A stretch of DNA of 64,000 bases from Hypericum androsaemum (GCA_963995505.1 OZ023182.1:10036707-10100706), one strand, 5' to 3'; numbered from the stretch's first letter, positions 1 to 12,435 are shown. Made by a program: numbers and translations. Notes: generated by a model from the letters alone, not told the origin.

Positions 1-289
1 CACTCCGCCCTCTTTCTCTCCTCCTCCTCTTCCTCTTAAATCTCAGTAAGGGGCGAGCTCCAGCTTACGTCCATGTCCAGCACCACCCCTAAGCTCCTCT
101 CCTCTCGTCCACATCGTAACTAAGCTCAACCTCGCTCAACCTCTGTAAAGCTCGCGTATGGTCTAGGTTTAACCTAGGTCAGCTCGCCGGGCCACTTGCT
201 CCCATGTAAATCCAAGCTCGAGTTATCTAGGCTCCACATTCACCTCTCAAGGTTCAACCTTTTCCCAGCTCGATTCCTGTACGACCTTT

Positions 290-541
290 ATGGATTTCCA
301 AAATGGTAAGATGAAGCTTTGTGGTTGTGGTGTTGTGTCATATTTACAAATGGCGCGAACAGCTGCAAATGTTGGACGACGGTTCTATGGTTGTGGACGT
401 TATGATAAATTTGGTGAAAAGATGTGTAATTTTTTAATGTGGGTTGATCCGCCTACTTGCAAATGGGGATCAGAATTGTTGCCAGATCTTTCGGGGTCAA
501 TTCAGCAAAAAAAAGGAGCATATCTCAGATCTGAAAGCTAA
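290..541 (+). CDS. GRF-type zinc-finger ORF, fragment or small transposon-associated protein
   Basis: This 83-residue ORF has the GRF zinc-finger pattern near its N-terminus: CGCG, then a 16-residue spacer, RRFYGCGRY, then MCNFLMWVD. Small plant GRF-finger proteins are common and often lie inside or beside MULEs. The finger binds nucleic acid in other contexts, such as topoisomerase 3 and NEIL3. The ORF runs opposite to the transposase and abuts its truncated end: the last ~15 residues overlap the minus-strand transposase tail at 497-541 and are probably not genuine. It may be a passenger or the remains of a separate gene. I see no intron structure or promoter that would argue for an active gene. 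Confidence 0.5.
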   Translation: MDFQNGKMKLCGCGVVSYLQMARTAANVGRRFYGCGRYDKFGEKMCNFLMWVDPPTCKWGSELLPDLSGSIQQKKGAYLRSES

Positions 542-933
542 CCTAACAATGCTGAAGTTACTTCTTGACCAACTTTGTGGGTCATTTCGCATCAGGAATA
601 CAACAACATCCTCACCCATTGGGAGCTTCTTCATCTCTTCCAAATATGCTGTAAATTTGATCTTACTTCCTGTTGAAGCAGCATTCCAAAGTAACTCCTT
701 AAACTTTTGGTCCTTGAAAGTGGCTTTGAAGTTCTCGTACAGATGTTTCACATAAATTCTGTGCTCAACACCAGGCAAAAGCCGATTCATAGCCTCTTGG
801 AGTCCCTACAACAAACCAAAAAATTATAAGATTTTCTATAAGAGAAAACTTATTTGTACACAACTTATCATACATTATCTTTACCTTTTTTTTATCAGAT
901 ATGAAGACCATAAGAGTTTCATTTGGGTGCCCG
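497..933 (-). pseudogene. MULE transposase core, C-terminal segment
   Basis: Reading the minus strand from the LTR junction gives residues ending in ISDKKK, then an intron (donor GTAAAG near 889, acceptor TTGTAG near 812), then GLQEAMNRLLPGVEHR and a stretch with KFKELLWNAAS and WSRSNF. These are hallmarks of the plant MULE transposase: the second catalytic Asp lies in ISD, followed by the conserved H-rich and W-containing segments. The reading frame ends at 497, soon after the WSRSNF motif. The downstream half of the domain and any zinc knuckle are missing, or unrelated sequence has replaced them. Confidence 0.8.
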
Positions 934-938
934 AAGTC

Positions 939-2525
939 TGATGAGTGTGTAAACGCTCATGTTCTGTCGTATGTTTCGAGTGTGTTTAGTCAAGTTTTGA
1001 GTTATATTCATCATGTCATGTCAAGTCTTATGATCATTTTAGTATATTTATGTTCGGGAATAGATTTCTACCCATCGTCATATTTTGTAGGAAATTGGAG
1101 CTCAATGAAGGTCGTTGGAGGGGTAATTTCGAGAGATCATATTGCAAGAGTCATAACTTTCGGCTAGAGTGTCCGATTGTATCAAATAAGATACCGTTGG
1201 AAAGATTGAAGAAAGATCTACATTTCGTCTTTTATAGTCGAAGCCAAATTCGGAGCAGAAGAGGGACAAAAATGGAAAATACGAAGATTCGATGAAGCTG
1301 TATAGCCCAACTAGCGACGGGGAGTTAACTAGCGGCCGCCAGTGAAATTGGAAGGCCTCCCCGTCGCTAGTTCACTAGCGATTGCTAGTTGGGAGTCACA
1401 GAGAGTTACGAAGATGCGAACTGGCGGCCGCTACTCAACTAGCGACCGCTAGTTCGCCCAACGCAGCTTAAATCAGACTTCTTGTTTAGTTGTGATTTCG
1501 GATCCGCTAAAGGAAATATTCAACTCTTGGCCTCTTGTTTTGGCCTTAGGACCATAATTATATTATTACTTGGCTAGCAAGACTTCTAGTTTAGGTTAAA
1601 CCTCCTCTAGGTTTTCCTATTTTCGTGTTAGACTTTTGGCTATATATAGGCCTTAGTCTCTTAGTTTTTGGAGACGTTTACTACTGCAACATTGAGACAG
1701 CCCTTTGAGCTTAATAAAGTCGCGATTCCAGTTAGCTACGGGGGAAGGATTGGCAAAGCTTGATCATCACGACTAAGCTTTCTCTTCCTCTATCTTTTAT
1801 GTTAATTGCTATCATGCTCTTTGTTAATCTTTTGTACTTTGTTAACATGTTTAGCGAGTAGTTCTCTTGTAAGTGCGATGCCCTAATTATGTGATTACTT
1901 GTCTATGTTAGCTATGGTTTGATTATCTTTAGTAGTAGTTATTAATTGATGATCTTAATGCTTAATCTAACTTGATCACTTAGATTATGATATTTAGTTG
2001 ATAATAATGGACCGGAAGGCATTAGAATCAATGGAAGAGTCAATTGATATGTCTTAAGGTATTAATGAGGAATCTTGATACTAAGAGATAACCCGATAGG
2101 AGTTAACTTCATAATTGAGTTTAGCTAAGTTCTTGGTCTAATTAATGAGCGGAAGCGTTGATTAGTAATCATGAACTACTCTAGATTAGTTTTGTCATCC
2201 TAATGAGCGGAAGCGTTAGGAAGATGCATTAGAACACTCCGGGTACTAGTTAGAACTTCATAAAAACCATAGTCTCGACATAGATGGGTAATCCATAAGG
2301 GTATCGTACTCGTTTATCTCCATTGATTTACAACTCGTCTTTTATTTGCGTTTTCGATCTCGTTTATTTACTTGCGACCTTTCACAATCATTATAAAACT
2401 TTAATTTTCCCGCTTCACACAATTACTTGCCTTGATTTAGTGTTCAACCCTCAGTTCTAAGAACCTTACTTACCACTATACTATTTGCTTGTGCGTTTAA
2501 TTGCTTATCAATTTTGCGTACATCA
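939..2525 (+). mobile_element. Solo LTR, Gypsy Athila/Tat-like, inside the MULE
   Basis: A 1587-bp block starts TGATG and ends CATCA, flanked by AAGTC (934-938) and AAGTT (2526-2530), a 5-bp target duplication with one mismatch. Inside are a TATATATA box near 1641 and an AATAAA signal near 1714, both as expected for a plus-strand LTR. They are followed by a long leader-like stretch with the repeated phrase AATGAGCGGAAGCGTT (near 2141 and 2201). No polypurine tract, primer-binding site or coding sequence is present, so this is a solo LTR left by LTR-LTR recombination. Removing the LTR and one target copy joins the two MULE segments in frame, which supports the boundaries. Between 1310 and 1450 it holds short repeated CTAGCGAC/GCGGCCGC motifs. 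Confidence 0.85.
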
Positions 2526-3470
2526 AAGTTCTTGATAATATTTTCCAGAAACCAATACCAGGAGGCCTTGTCTTCTACGTCTACTACAGCCATGGCCAGG
2601 GGGTACATGGTCTCATTCCCATCCTTAGCCACTGCAGACAACAGTTGGCCACCCATTGGACTCTTCAAAAAACACCCGTCCAATCCAACAAAGGTCCATA
2701 GACCTGAAAATGAGGCTCTCTTCTGTGCAGCAAAGCTTATATACATGTACAAAAATTACGGGACTGGTGGTCACGGCACCCAAGTAGGCGTCAAAGTACC
2801 AGGTTCAACTATCTTGTCCCACCCTGGTGTGCCTTCACGTGTGGTAATCTTCACACGACTTCCTTCATTCGTCACAAGTATGACGACTGCATAATCCCTC
2901 AATCTTTCATATTATTTTTTGGCATTTTCATTGATGATCTTAAGTGCAATCTGCTTACCTCTATAACATTAACCAATATAGACCTTTGCTTTCAATTTAT
3001 CTTGAACATGTTGCTGCACCTGGACTATTGGCCAAGTTAGATTCATTCTAATCTCTTCAGTAAACTTTTCAGCAATATACCTTGTACATACAACAATAAC
3101 ATATCAAAACCCCATGATTCACAAAATATAACAAAACAACATCAATGTGTTAAAAATTACCTTGCGTTCACTAGCTTATTGTTCCAAACCCATATACAAT
3201 TGTGCTCAGGCAACCATGTCTTAATCTGGAAAGAGCCGTCTTTACTTATCGCCGATGCATGAACCCTAAGCCCACAGTTATGTCTACAAACAGTAGTCGC
3301 AGCATAGCAATTGTTCTTCTTTCACTTAAAATTAGCCCCTTTGCTTAGGGTCCACTCCTTCAAGGCTGTCCTAAATTATTGACGCGACTTAAACTTCATA
3401 CCATTTGTCAATAGAATCTTGCCCTCTTGCATCAATTCCTCCGAAAACCAAGGGTAATCCCTGAAATCAT
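2526..3470 (-). pseudogene. MULE transposase, DNA-binding region and first part of DDE core
   Basis: In the minus direction, 3300-3180 reads through a CGLRVHASAISKDGSFQIK stretch and then WLPEHNCIWVW, the C...H-C zinc-type DNA-binding segment of MuDR transposases. After an intron-like break (donor near 3160) comes WPIVQVQQHVQDKL, with an in-frame stop near 2970. Further stops follow before FVGLDGCFLK and GGQLLSAVAKDGNETMYPLA, where the first catalytic Asp sits (LDG). The segment stops at the solo LTR, after SWYWFLENIIKN. Several stops and no usable start make it a pseudogene. Confidence 0.8.
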
Positions 3471-3669
3471 CATCTTCACTCCTCACATCTCGCAACTCAC
3501 TATCACCATAAATGGGTAGATCAAATACATCATCCATGCTGTCAACAAATTCAGCTTCTTTCGAAGCTTCTGCAAGAGGAACGGGTGCATCAGGAACAGT
3601 TTGGTCTGCATCAGTAAAAGCTTGGTCTGCATCAGGAAAAGCTTCCTCTCCATAATCATCTTCATCATT

Positions 3670-4338
3670 CTATTCAAAATCTTCCATTTCTTTCAAATAA
3701 TCAGAATCATCTGATTCCTCCATATAATCAGAATCTTCCTCAGACTCTTCCCCAAGAACAAAAACTTCATCTTCACTATTTCCACTCCAACTTTCTTCTT
3801 GCGTTCCATCAACATCATAGGACAGTTCATTGTTTCCAACAATCTTAGCATCCAAATGCTCGCTCAACTCTTCAATATCTATAATATTTTCTCCAACTTC
3901 AATCCCAAATACATCAGTACTTGGATAACCTCTTTGCCACTGAATCATCTGCAATACCTCATTGTCAGTGACAATCTCAACTATACCATCGTCATCGTCA
4001 AAACCACCCCTCCTGAACCACATACGAACTTCAGTTATCCCTAGCCGATCAACATTGTAACATTTATGGATATTCCAATATCCTAGCCGATCAACATCGT
4101 ACCCAACACCCATCTCAAATTTTCTTCCCTCAACATATCTCCTTCCACCATCGTCCACCCACGTTCCACCATAATGATAAACAACCCTCAACTTCTCTTC
4201 ATCCATGATGTCAGTAGAACGAAACCCTGAAAATTGCATGTGCATGTGAGAATCAGTATGAAACCCTAATTTAGGGGACATGCAAATTCGGGAGGAGACC
4301 ATAAAATTAGTACGACCCAAAATTGCAAGGAGTAACAC
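3670..4338 (-). pseudogene. MULE-associated PB1-like N-terminal domain, highly acidic
   Basis: This 222-residue open frame includes YHYGGTWVDDGGRRYVEG, typical of the PB1-like domain at the N-terminus of many plant MULE proteins. It is followed by a long acidic tail rich in Glu, Asp and Ser (roughly residues 150-222), a low-complexity linker before the DNA-binding region. The natural start is probably the internal Met near residue 45 (MDEEKLRVVYHYGG) rather than the first Met of the frame. A stop at 3670 separates it from the rest of the transposase, so it is the broken 5' part of the same gene, not an independent one. Confidence 0.7.
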
Positions 4339-4640
4339 AACAACAAAAACCTAAAAATCGACACAACAATGAATCGAAAGGATGGGGAGTCTGCCTGTGA
4401 GATTCCTGCTTTACGAGTGCTAGAGAGTGTGACAGCACGAAGGAGAGGACAAAACGACGACTAGGAGGCAAGGAATAGAGGGTGAGTCGAGGGTGAGGGG
4501 GAGAGGAGGCGAGGAGTCACGAGGAAGAGGAGGAGGAGGAGAGAAAGAGGGTGGAGTGGAGGCAGTGTTGAAAGTGAGGTTAGAGTCTGTAATAGGAGAT
4601 TTTTTGGGTTATTTAAAGAAGGAATTTTTGAAAAAATTTA

Positions 4641-5559
4641 AAAATAAGTGATTGAAATTGATATTTTATTTTTTATGACACGTCCGCATTTCAAGGCAAA
4701 AAATTTCCAACGTGGCAAGACACCTCATCGTCGGACGATGTCGTTTCTAGGTCCGGAGCTTTTTTGTTTGGCTTGGTGGCCTTTGCGAGCCTCTGACTCA
4801 AAAAAAGTGAAACCACAACTACTAAAAAAGTCGTTTCTAAACTTCAAAATCATATTACAAAATTAGTGTAAACCACATGACTCAAATGATACTTTTCAAA
4901 AAAAAACCCGCTTCTGCGTTTGACTAATTGGATTTGGATTCAGGGGGGACTACATAAAAATCATCCCCATGGTATGGACTAAATATGGGCCTTTAGATTT
5001 GATCAAAAAAATTTTTTACTGATCTGATGGCCAGAATCTGTTGAGGATATTTTCGAGTTTTTACCCAAACATACTCATTAGGGTTCCACCAGTTTCCTAT
5101 ATAATCCCACCAAAAAAAATCTCCCCCCTCCCCACAAAAAAACCTTCCCCCCCTCTCGCCACCCCACCCCCCTCACGGAGGCTGGTGGTGTTCAGTACAT
5201 ATCCGCCCCGTCGGCTGCTTGAGCTCCGTCTCCCCATTTTTTGGACCATGGAGCATTTGTATTTTTGAGTTAATTAACAGGTGGGAAGCTGTATAGAAAG
5301 CACCGTGAGAAAAGCATTTGATCTTTTGTATTTTCCGGGAGAGACTTTCTTGTTGGCTCGGAAAGAAAATAGGATGCTGAAAGGGTCTTTTTTTTTCTCT
5401 CTTTCCTTTTAGTAGGTCAGGTCGGTAGCCCTCTCTTTATGTGGTTGATGGCCTAGCTATGCAATATTATCGGTGTTTCTTCTTATTTCGGTCATTAATA
5501 AGACAATTCTTCTCTGCTTCTTGTAAATTCCTTCTTTTTTGAGGGGTTACATGTATTAC
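4641..5559. other. Intergenic, nothing recognised
   Basis: AT-rich sequence with short A, T and C runs (for example C-rich 5127-5174). It may include the outer right terminus of the MULE. I saw no ORF with a recognisable motif on either strand. Confidence 0.6.
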
Positions 5560-5960
5560 TTGGGTGATGAGAATTTTGAAGTACAAGATACTGTAGAATG
5601 ATACCAATATTAAAGTAGAATGATACCAATATCCTAGAACGATGATATCAATATTCGAGAATAATGAAACCAATATTCGAGAAGAATGAAACCAATACAT
5701 CCAAATGGTATACATTTTCACTTATAATGGGATACCAATATTGGAGAAGATGAAAACCAATATCACGGTGGAATGAAACCAATATCATAGTAGATGAAAC
5801 TAATGTCATAGTAGAATGAAACCAATAACATAGAAGATGGAAACCAATATCATAGTAGAATGAAACCAATATCATAGTAGAATGAAACCAGTATCATAGT
5901 AGAATGAAACCAATAGCATAGAAATGGAAACCAATATCCGAGAAAATGGAAACCAATATT
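5560..5960. repeat. Minisatellite, ~21-23 bp unit, AT-rich
   Basis: About sixteen imperfect head-to-tail copies of a unit approximating GAATGAAACCAATATCATAG. Copies vary between ATGGAAACC and ATGAAACC and between ATCATAG and ATTCGAG. The open frames across it on the minus strand (rich in ILVSF) are by-products of the repeat, not genes. Confidence 0.85.
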
Positions 5961-6210
5961 TTCATACTTGTATTTCCATAAATTGTATTATTTTGCTGAT
6001 ATTTTTTTAATTATTTTAATTATTGTATTTCCAATATTGCTCCTATCTCTTTCAGTGAAAATTACCCATGTCTCCACTGAATTTGAACCCTTGACTAATT
6101 AGCCGTGCCCTTTCTCAAAAAAAAAATTAGCCGTGCCCCGCGCGTAAATGAAGCTAACAAATCTTTTTACGATTTTCCAATTCAACAGAAACCCACCCAC
6201 AACCACCCAG

Positions 6211-6212
6211 AG

Positions 6213-6253
<41 letters not shown>
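6211..6253. repeat. (GA)n microsatellite
   Basis: An almost uninterrupted GA run, probably in the promoter or leader of the downstream RAF-like kinase gene. Such GAGA/CT tracts are common in plant leaders and recur in this window at 12649-12677, 13129-13151 and 40589-40621. Confidence 0.9.
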
Positions 6254-6255
<2 letters not shown>

Positions 6256-6615
6256 CAAGCCTTTTGCTCTTGGTGAAGTTTTCCGGGTAGAGGACCGACA
6301 AGCCCGAGAAGGCGAGGCGAGGGAGGGGCTCTTTGGAAAAACCCTAAAGGAGAAATGGAGCGGCCCAGCAAGAGAAGAAAATCAGGATAAACACACGCCG
6401 CGTTCTCCTATTTTCTTTTTTTCCTATTTTTTTTAATTTTTGTTTGTCTCGGAACAGTTGCGAGCACCGGCTGATCCCGGTGTCCGGTCTCCTCAACGGC
6501 GCCCTAATTGAGGTATACCCCTCTTCTCCCCAGCTTCGGTCGCGATTCTGTTGCCGTCTTGAATCTCTCTCGCTGTTTCTAACCTGTTACGCGCATGCGA
6601 GTGCCTCGTCCTTTT

Positions 6616-6639
6616 AATTAGGGTTAGGGTTAGGGTTAG
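6616..6639 (+). promoter_or_regulatory. Telo-box-like motif (three TTAGGG-type units)
   Basis: Consecutive AGGGTT units lie inside the probable 5' leader intron of the kinase gene. Telo-boxes (AAACCCTA) occur near starts of many plant housekeeping genes. A complementary AACCCTAACCCTAGG lies at about 15650-15664, near the 3' end of the SKP1-like gene. This is a motif match only. Confidence 0.4.
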
Positions 6640-7186
6640 TGCTGCTTTGATTAGTCGCTGGAGGGTGGATTAGTTCTGATTTTTGGGGTTGTTATGCTTC
6701 TTGTGCCTCTGACACGAGCGTCGGGAATTAACTTGTACTTTCCGGCCCGGGGCTTTTCTAGTTTGGAAGCGGAACTGGTTGATTATAGATTCTAAATTAG
6801 ATTGCTTCAACTTCCCTTTGTTAGTTGCTCACCACTCGTGTCCGACACTTTGGATTTTTTCCATCGCTATGTATGTTTTAGGTCTCTTACTAGCTTGATG
6901 CTTATCTTTTGTGGATCTTTCGTATAAATTGTTTCTTGTTATTTGTTAATTTTGTAGCAGCGAACCTTCGGAAAGTTTTCAGCTTGCTCGAGTTGTTTCC
7001 TCAGATAGCTGAGGATAGCGTCTTGCTGAACTTTGGTCATGTGTTTCTAATTTTGTAATCCCCACATAGTTTACATCTACTCAAGGTGGTTATGGCGCTG
7101 CAAAAAGAAGTTGTTTTTACTTTCACTTGGACTTCATGGCTTCGAGCCTGATCCTGCTTGGGCTGACCTTGTGAAAAAGCAACACC

Positions 7187-10100
7187 ATGGAACGACCCAA
7201 CATCCATAATCAATATCAATACTCCTCCAGGGGACCTGGACAGGAGGGTTTCCCATCTTCGTCCCATGCGTTTATACTAGATCCTTCTAGGAACAGCAGA
7301 GATGCTGCAGCAAGACTCCCCGACTTGAACGTACCAGAGGTTAAACCAGTCCTTAATTACTCTATGACCGGTGAGGAGTTTGCCCTGGAGTTTATGCGCG
7401 ACCGGGTGAAGCCTCTAGTCCCAGAGAGGTTGGTCGATCCCAACTACGCTACAGGTTATATGGAACTGAAAGGCATGCTGGGAATTAGCCATACAGGATC
7501 TGAAAGCGGATCAGATATTTCTATGCTCTCTATTGTAGAAAGGCCAAAAGAAATTGAGAGGATGAATTCTTCTTTGCACGAGCATCGAGACCGCTATGGC
7601 TCTATTCCCTCTGCATCACACCCTTCATCAGGCTATGAGAGTCGCAGTCCGTTGCGTGCTGGTTCCTCTCTGGGAGAATCTGATGGCTCTTCTAGAAAGA
7701 TGAAAGTACTTTGTAGCTTTGGTGGTAGAATCTTGCCCCGGCCAAGTGATGGAAAGCTCCGCTATGTTGGTGGTGATACTCGCATCATTCGTATTACAAA
7801 GGACATTTCTTGGCAAGAGCTGAGGCAGAAAGCTCTGGCAATTTATGAACAAGCTCATGCTATGAAATATCAGCTCCCTGGAGAGGATCTTGATGCCTTG
7901 GTTTCTGTTTCATGTGATGAGGATCTGCAGAACATGATGGAGGAGTGGAGTGAAGTTGAGGTCAGAGAAGGATCGCCCAAACTAAGAATATTTTTGTTTT
8001 CTATGAGTGACTTGGAAGATTCTCAGTTTGGACTAGCTAGTGCCGAGGGAGACTCTGAGATGCAGTATGTTGTTTATGTCAATGGCATGGACATGGGTTC
8101 CAGAAGAAACTCTATGTTGCATGGTTTAGGAAGCTCCTCAGGGAATAATTTAGATGAGCTAGATACTTTGAACATTGATAGGGAGGCAAGCAGAGTTGCA
8201 GCCGTTTCTGTTGGAGTCAGCATGCCACCAACCAGTACTTATCAGTCTTCTCAGCCTGTTTTCCAACTTCCCACCAGTGCGTATGAAACTTATCCTCAGT
8301 TTTATCATGAGCAAATGGTCGGTTTGAGTGGAAATACACAGCTCCCTCCGCATTATCAGCACGTTGCTTCCAGTTACCCCCCTGCCAGTGAAGTAACTTA
8401 TTCTACTCAACTTGATAGTGTTCTGAATCAGCCGGGAGGATTCAATGATGGCCATCAATATAGTAACCATCCTGTCCAGATGTCACAGATGTTAGCTGGG
8501 GAGATGAAGCAGAAACCTGATATTTCATCCGAGCAACAAAGATTTTCTGAGAATGTTCACCTTGTTCCAGTTGGCGAGGTAGCAGCAGTGCCAGAAGGTG
8601 AGCTGCATTCACTACCTTTGAAAAGTGAGGTAAAGCACCGGGAGGCCGAGAAGGTTTCCTCGGACGTGAATTTAATACAGCTTCCTAAGTCAAACAAAAT
8701 TGACCAACATTCTACTTCAAGCAGTACACACGGTCCAGCTGATGCAGATTCTGCTTCTGACCCTGTCAACTTGGGCTTCCATGAAACCTCTGCACCTGCT
8801 CCTAGAGTATACTTTTCTGAGAAAATTCCTAGGGATCAAGCAGAATTGTTAAATAGAATATCAAAGTCCGACGACTCCCTTGGTTCACAGTTTTTCATTC
8901 CTCGTCCATGTTCTGACAAGGCAGAGCAAAATCTAGTTGCGGAGTCTGTGAACTCGGGAAGTGCAGCTCTTGCTACTGATCATTCATTGCCAGCTTCTAA
9001 ACTGTTGCACACAGACTCTAAAACCATTGATGACGATCTTGCTCAGCTACAGAACTACAAACAGATTGCTAATGCAGCTTCACAGATAAACAAGAAGCCT
9101 ATGGATTCAGAAGATGCTGTGCAGTCCGAGTTCAGCCAGACCGTTCCGAACAAGGTAGATAACATTGATACTGCCGAAAGTGAGATGGCTTTGGGTACAG
9201 GTCATGACCCTCGTGATCATATGAAGAATGCCATTGCTGAAGAAACAGCAGCGTCTGGCATGCACCATAAAGAACCTTTGTCCAATCCCCGGGAGCCTCA
9301 GTGGGGTGAGATGATTGGTGAGGATTCCGCTGCCAGCAAAAATTCGGGGAGTTCTCATCCATTTTCAGGGACAGAGAGCTTACCCAAGGATGTCTCCCAA
9401 GGGATCCCTGCTGGTGCCTCAGCAGGAAAGAAAGCGGACATAGTTATAGATATTGATGACAGGTTCCCTCCTGATTTCATTTCTGAGATTCTGTCTACTG
9501 GTTTATCGTCTGATGATGCTTCTGGAATCAGACTTGTGCCAAAAGATGGAGCTGGTGTAAGTGTGAACATGAAGAATCATGAGCCTAAGCATTGGTCATA
9601 CTTTCAGAAGTTGGCACAGGAAGAATTTGGTAGGAAAGATGTCTCTCTAATGGACCAGGATCATCTTGGAGGACCATCTGCATTTACAAGAGTTGGGGAA
9701 GGAGACCCGAGTTCTTTTCATTATGCACCTTTCACAACCAATGGAGTTTCAGCTAGCAATCAATACTCACAAGCCGATTTTGGAGAAGAAAATGACAAGA
9801 AGTTAACTGGAATTCTGAGACCTGAGTCTGACATGCTGACAGATTTTGATCATTCCCAGATAAAAGAGAGCGAAAATATGCAATTTGATGCCATAGCATC
9901 ACGAGAGTCACAATACAAGGTATTTCTTTCGGCAATGGTTGGGTTTTAGCTTATTACATATGGTCCTGCTAACTGGAGATCCATTTGTATTGCTGCTTTA
10001 GGATGAAAGCAGAACTATTGGTCTACCGCATTTTGATCCTTTGCTGGAAGAAATTGACTTCGATACCTTGCAGGTGGGTTCTTTGGTGCAGTTGTTTACA

Positions 10101-12435
10101 TTCTTTTCGGAAGGAGGTGATTTTGTACCTTTTTGGCGAATAGTTTGATTAAGCTCCTGACAAATTTCATTAACCGATTGATGTTCTATGCACATGGGTT
10201 TAAAATTTTGCCAAATAATAGTGGTGTCATTTGTATAATCAGGTTATCATGCTACATGAGCTCCCATTTTCCACTTTTATGGCTGCTGTTTTGATATGAT
10301 AATGGGTATTGGCTGTTGGCACGAGGGCTATAATTTTGTTAGTGTTGTCATTGCTGACATGCCACCTGTTCTCAGTACATGTTCTCTTTTACTTCTACTG
10401 TTCGAGGCAGATTATAAAAAATGAAGATCTTGAGGAGCTAAGGGAACTGGGTTCTGGTACATTTGGGACAGTGTATCATGGGAAATGGAGGGGCACAGAC
10501 GTTGCCATTAAGAGGCTGAAGAAGATCTGTTTCACTGGCCGGTCGTCGGAACAGGAGAGGACCGTAAGTGATGCTCTGTTCATGCCTAATAATGCTTCCG
10601 TGATATCATTTTTTTCCTGCGCACTTCGGTAACAGCAGAGTAAACCTTTATACCTTTATTATTGCCAGACATTAGAGTTCTGGCGTGAAGCTGATATTCT
10701 TTCAAAACTTCACCACCCAAATGTGGTGGCATTTTATGGTGTGGTACAAGATGGTCCTGGTGGGACACTAGCTACAGTGACGGAGTACATGGTTGATGGC
10801 TCTCTTCGTCAAGTTTTACTTCGCAAAGATAGGTAAAATGTGTTTTACATTGCATAAATTCTAGATGGCATCTTCTGTGCTATATTGAAACCCACAGTTT
10901 GATAATTCTAAGATCTTCAATTTCTTGTTTGTTTAACCTTTGTATGGAAATATTCATAGCATCTTTAACTTAGTATTCCGCAATTTGGGATCGATTTCAC
11001 TCTTTTAAATAATCCCTTTTCCAAATTATTCTTACTTTTAGATATCTTGATCGGCGCAAGAGGCTTTTGATAGCCATGGATGCTGCATTTGGAATGGAAT
11101 ATCTCCACTCCAAAAATATTGTTCATTTTGATTTGAAATGTGACAATTTGCTGGTAAATTTGAAAGATCCCCAAAGACCAATCTGCAAAGTAAGTGTTCC
11201 TGTTACAATTTAAAGCTGTGTAGCTATACTTTGTCTCCATTATGACACCAGATAGTGTAATCATCCACCAGGTTGGGGATTTTGGCCTCTCAAAAATCAA
11301 GCGCAACACTTTGGTTTCTGGAGGTGTGCGGGGAACTCTCCCCTGGATGGCTCCAGAGCTGCTAAATGGTAGCAGCAATAAGGTCTCAGAGAAGGTAATC
11401 TTTTTGCCTGTTTGGGAATCAATATTTGCTAGAGCTTCGGTGGCAGAGATTGTCTATCTTCCTTTGGCAAAAGAGATTGTGATTAGAAAATTGAGTTTCA
11501 AGCCCTGGCAAGTTCTAGGTGAAAAGTTCAATGAATTCCTTTGCTTTTCTCTTAAAGTTTATTTAGAATCCGAGTTTGCGGATTATATGATTTTTGAGAG
11601 TACACATATAGGTTCTAGAATCCACACAGGCAACCTAACGTACACATTATGAAAGCACTGATTGTTGTTCTCAAGTGTCTTCTTTCTGAAGCTTCGCTGC
11701 AGCAGCGTTTGCATGGAACACGTCCAGCCATAAGATACCCATAACACATCTGAGCTTCTAAGTTGTCATAAACCTGCAAACTATATTACCAATGACTGAT
11801 TTTTTAAGTTATTATGCTCAGGTCGATGTGTTCTCTTTTGGAATTGTCTTGTGGGAGATTCTGACCGGTGAAGAGCCATATGCCAATATGCACTATGGCG
11901 CTATTATAGGTATGAAAATCTCCTTGCTCCTATGGACTTTTGACCACATCTGCAAGATGTTTTCCCAGAGCCAAGGGGAATATCAAATTTGCGTAAATGA
12001 GCTGGATTTTCCACCTTGGGCCAAATTAGTTGAGTTGAATGACATCATTTATCATTTACATGGAATGCAAAATTTCACGTTTCCTTTATGCATGACCTCT
12101 TTATTGTAACTCCGCAGACGAGTAATTTCCAGTGCTTGCCTTCTTGGTAGCTATAGTCCCAATAGGGTGGTACTCGATATTAGCATTTGTCACCAGCTTT
12201 CAAGTTTCCGTTAATCTCTCCGTCCCCACTGTTGTGTGTAGGGGGAATTGTAAGTAATACCCTGAGGCCAACAGTCCCGAGCACATGCGATTCTGAATGG
12301 AGAAGATTGATGGAGCAGTGCTGGGCCCCTAATCCAGCATCGAGGCCGTCGTTCTCAGAAATTGCAGTTCGATTGCGCACGATGTCAACTGCTGCAGGTC
12401 AAGCTAAGGCGCATGGTCACAAGGGGTCGAAATAA
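7187..12435 (+). CDS. PB1-domain RAF-like MAPKKK (group B4 type), 1224 aa
   Basis: Eight coding exons keep frame: 7187-9919, 10002-10073, 10411-10563, 10669-10832, 11042-11189, 11272-11394, 11822-11909 and 12242-12435. The first exon holds an N-terminal [10 protein letters not shown] segment, then a PB1 domain at about residues 169-256 ([13 protein letters not shown] start, [13 protein letters not shown] end). A long Ser/Gln-rich linker follows. The C-terminal kinase (about 940-1215) has Gly-loop [11 protein letters not shown], Lys969, alpha-C Glu993, HFDLKCDN with Asp1071, DFG at 1093-1095 and APE at 1117-1119. HFD in place of HRD is usual for this group. Known B4 RAFs phosphorylate SnRK2 kinases in osmotic signalling; assigning that role here is inference. 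A 5' leader intron is likely (6513-6957, GT-AG). All catalytic residues are present. Which Arabidopsis member is orthologous was not resolved. Confidence 0.93.

Larger units (their letters stand above)
1..4640 (-). mobile_element. Decayed MuDR-type (MULE) transposon, left end outside window
   Basis: Three transposase segments read in order on the minus strand: a PB1-like N-terminal region, a zinc-ligand-rich DNA-binding region, and the MULE DDE-type core. The first ~36 bases of the window (CT-rich, starting CACTCCGCCCTC) match the reverse complement of about 4520-4556 with one mismatch and a 3-base indel. That is what paired terminal inverted repeats of a MULE would look like. The tract is low-complexity, so this is suggestive only. 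The true left end lies before base 1, the right end is only approximate, and no target-site duplication can be checked. The coding parts carry several stops, so the element is inactive. A solo LTR splits the core. Confidence 0.75.

Noticed and set aside
5467..5875. Hydrophobic ILVSF-rich minus-strand ORFs
   Set aside because: They come from the minisatellite unit.
6616..6639. Interstitial telomere
   Set aside because: Only three units are present; a telo-box-type promoter motif is the simpler reading.
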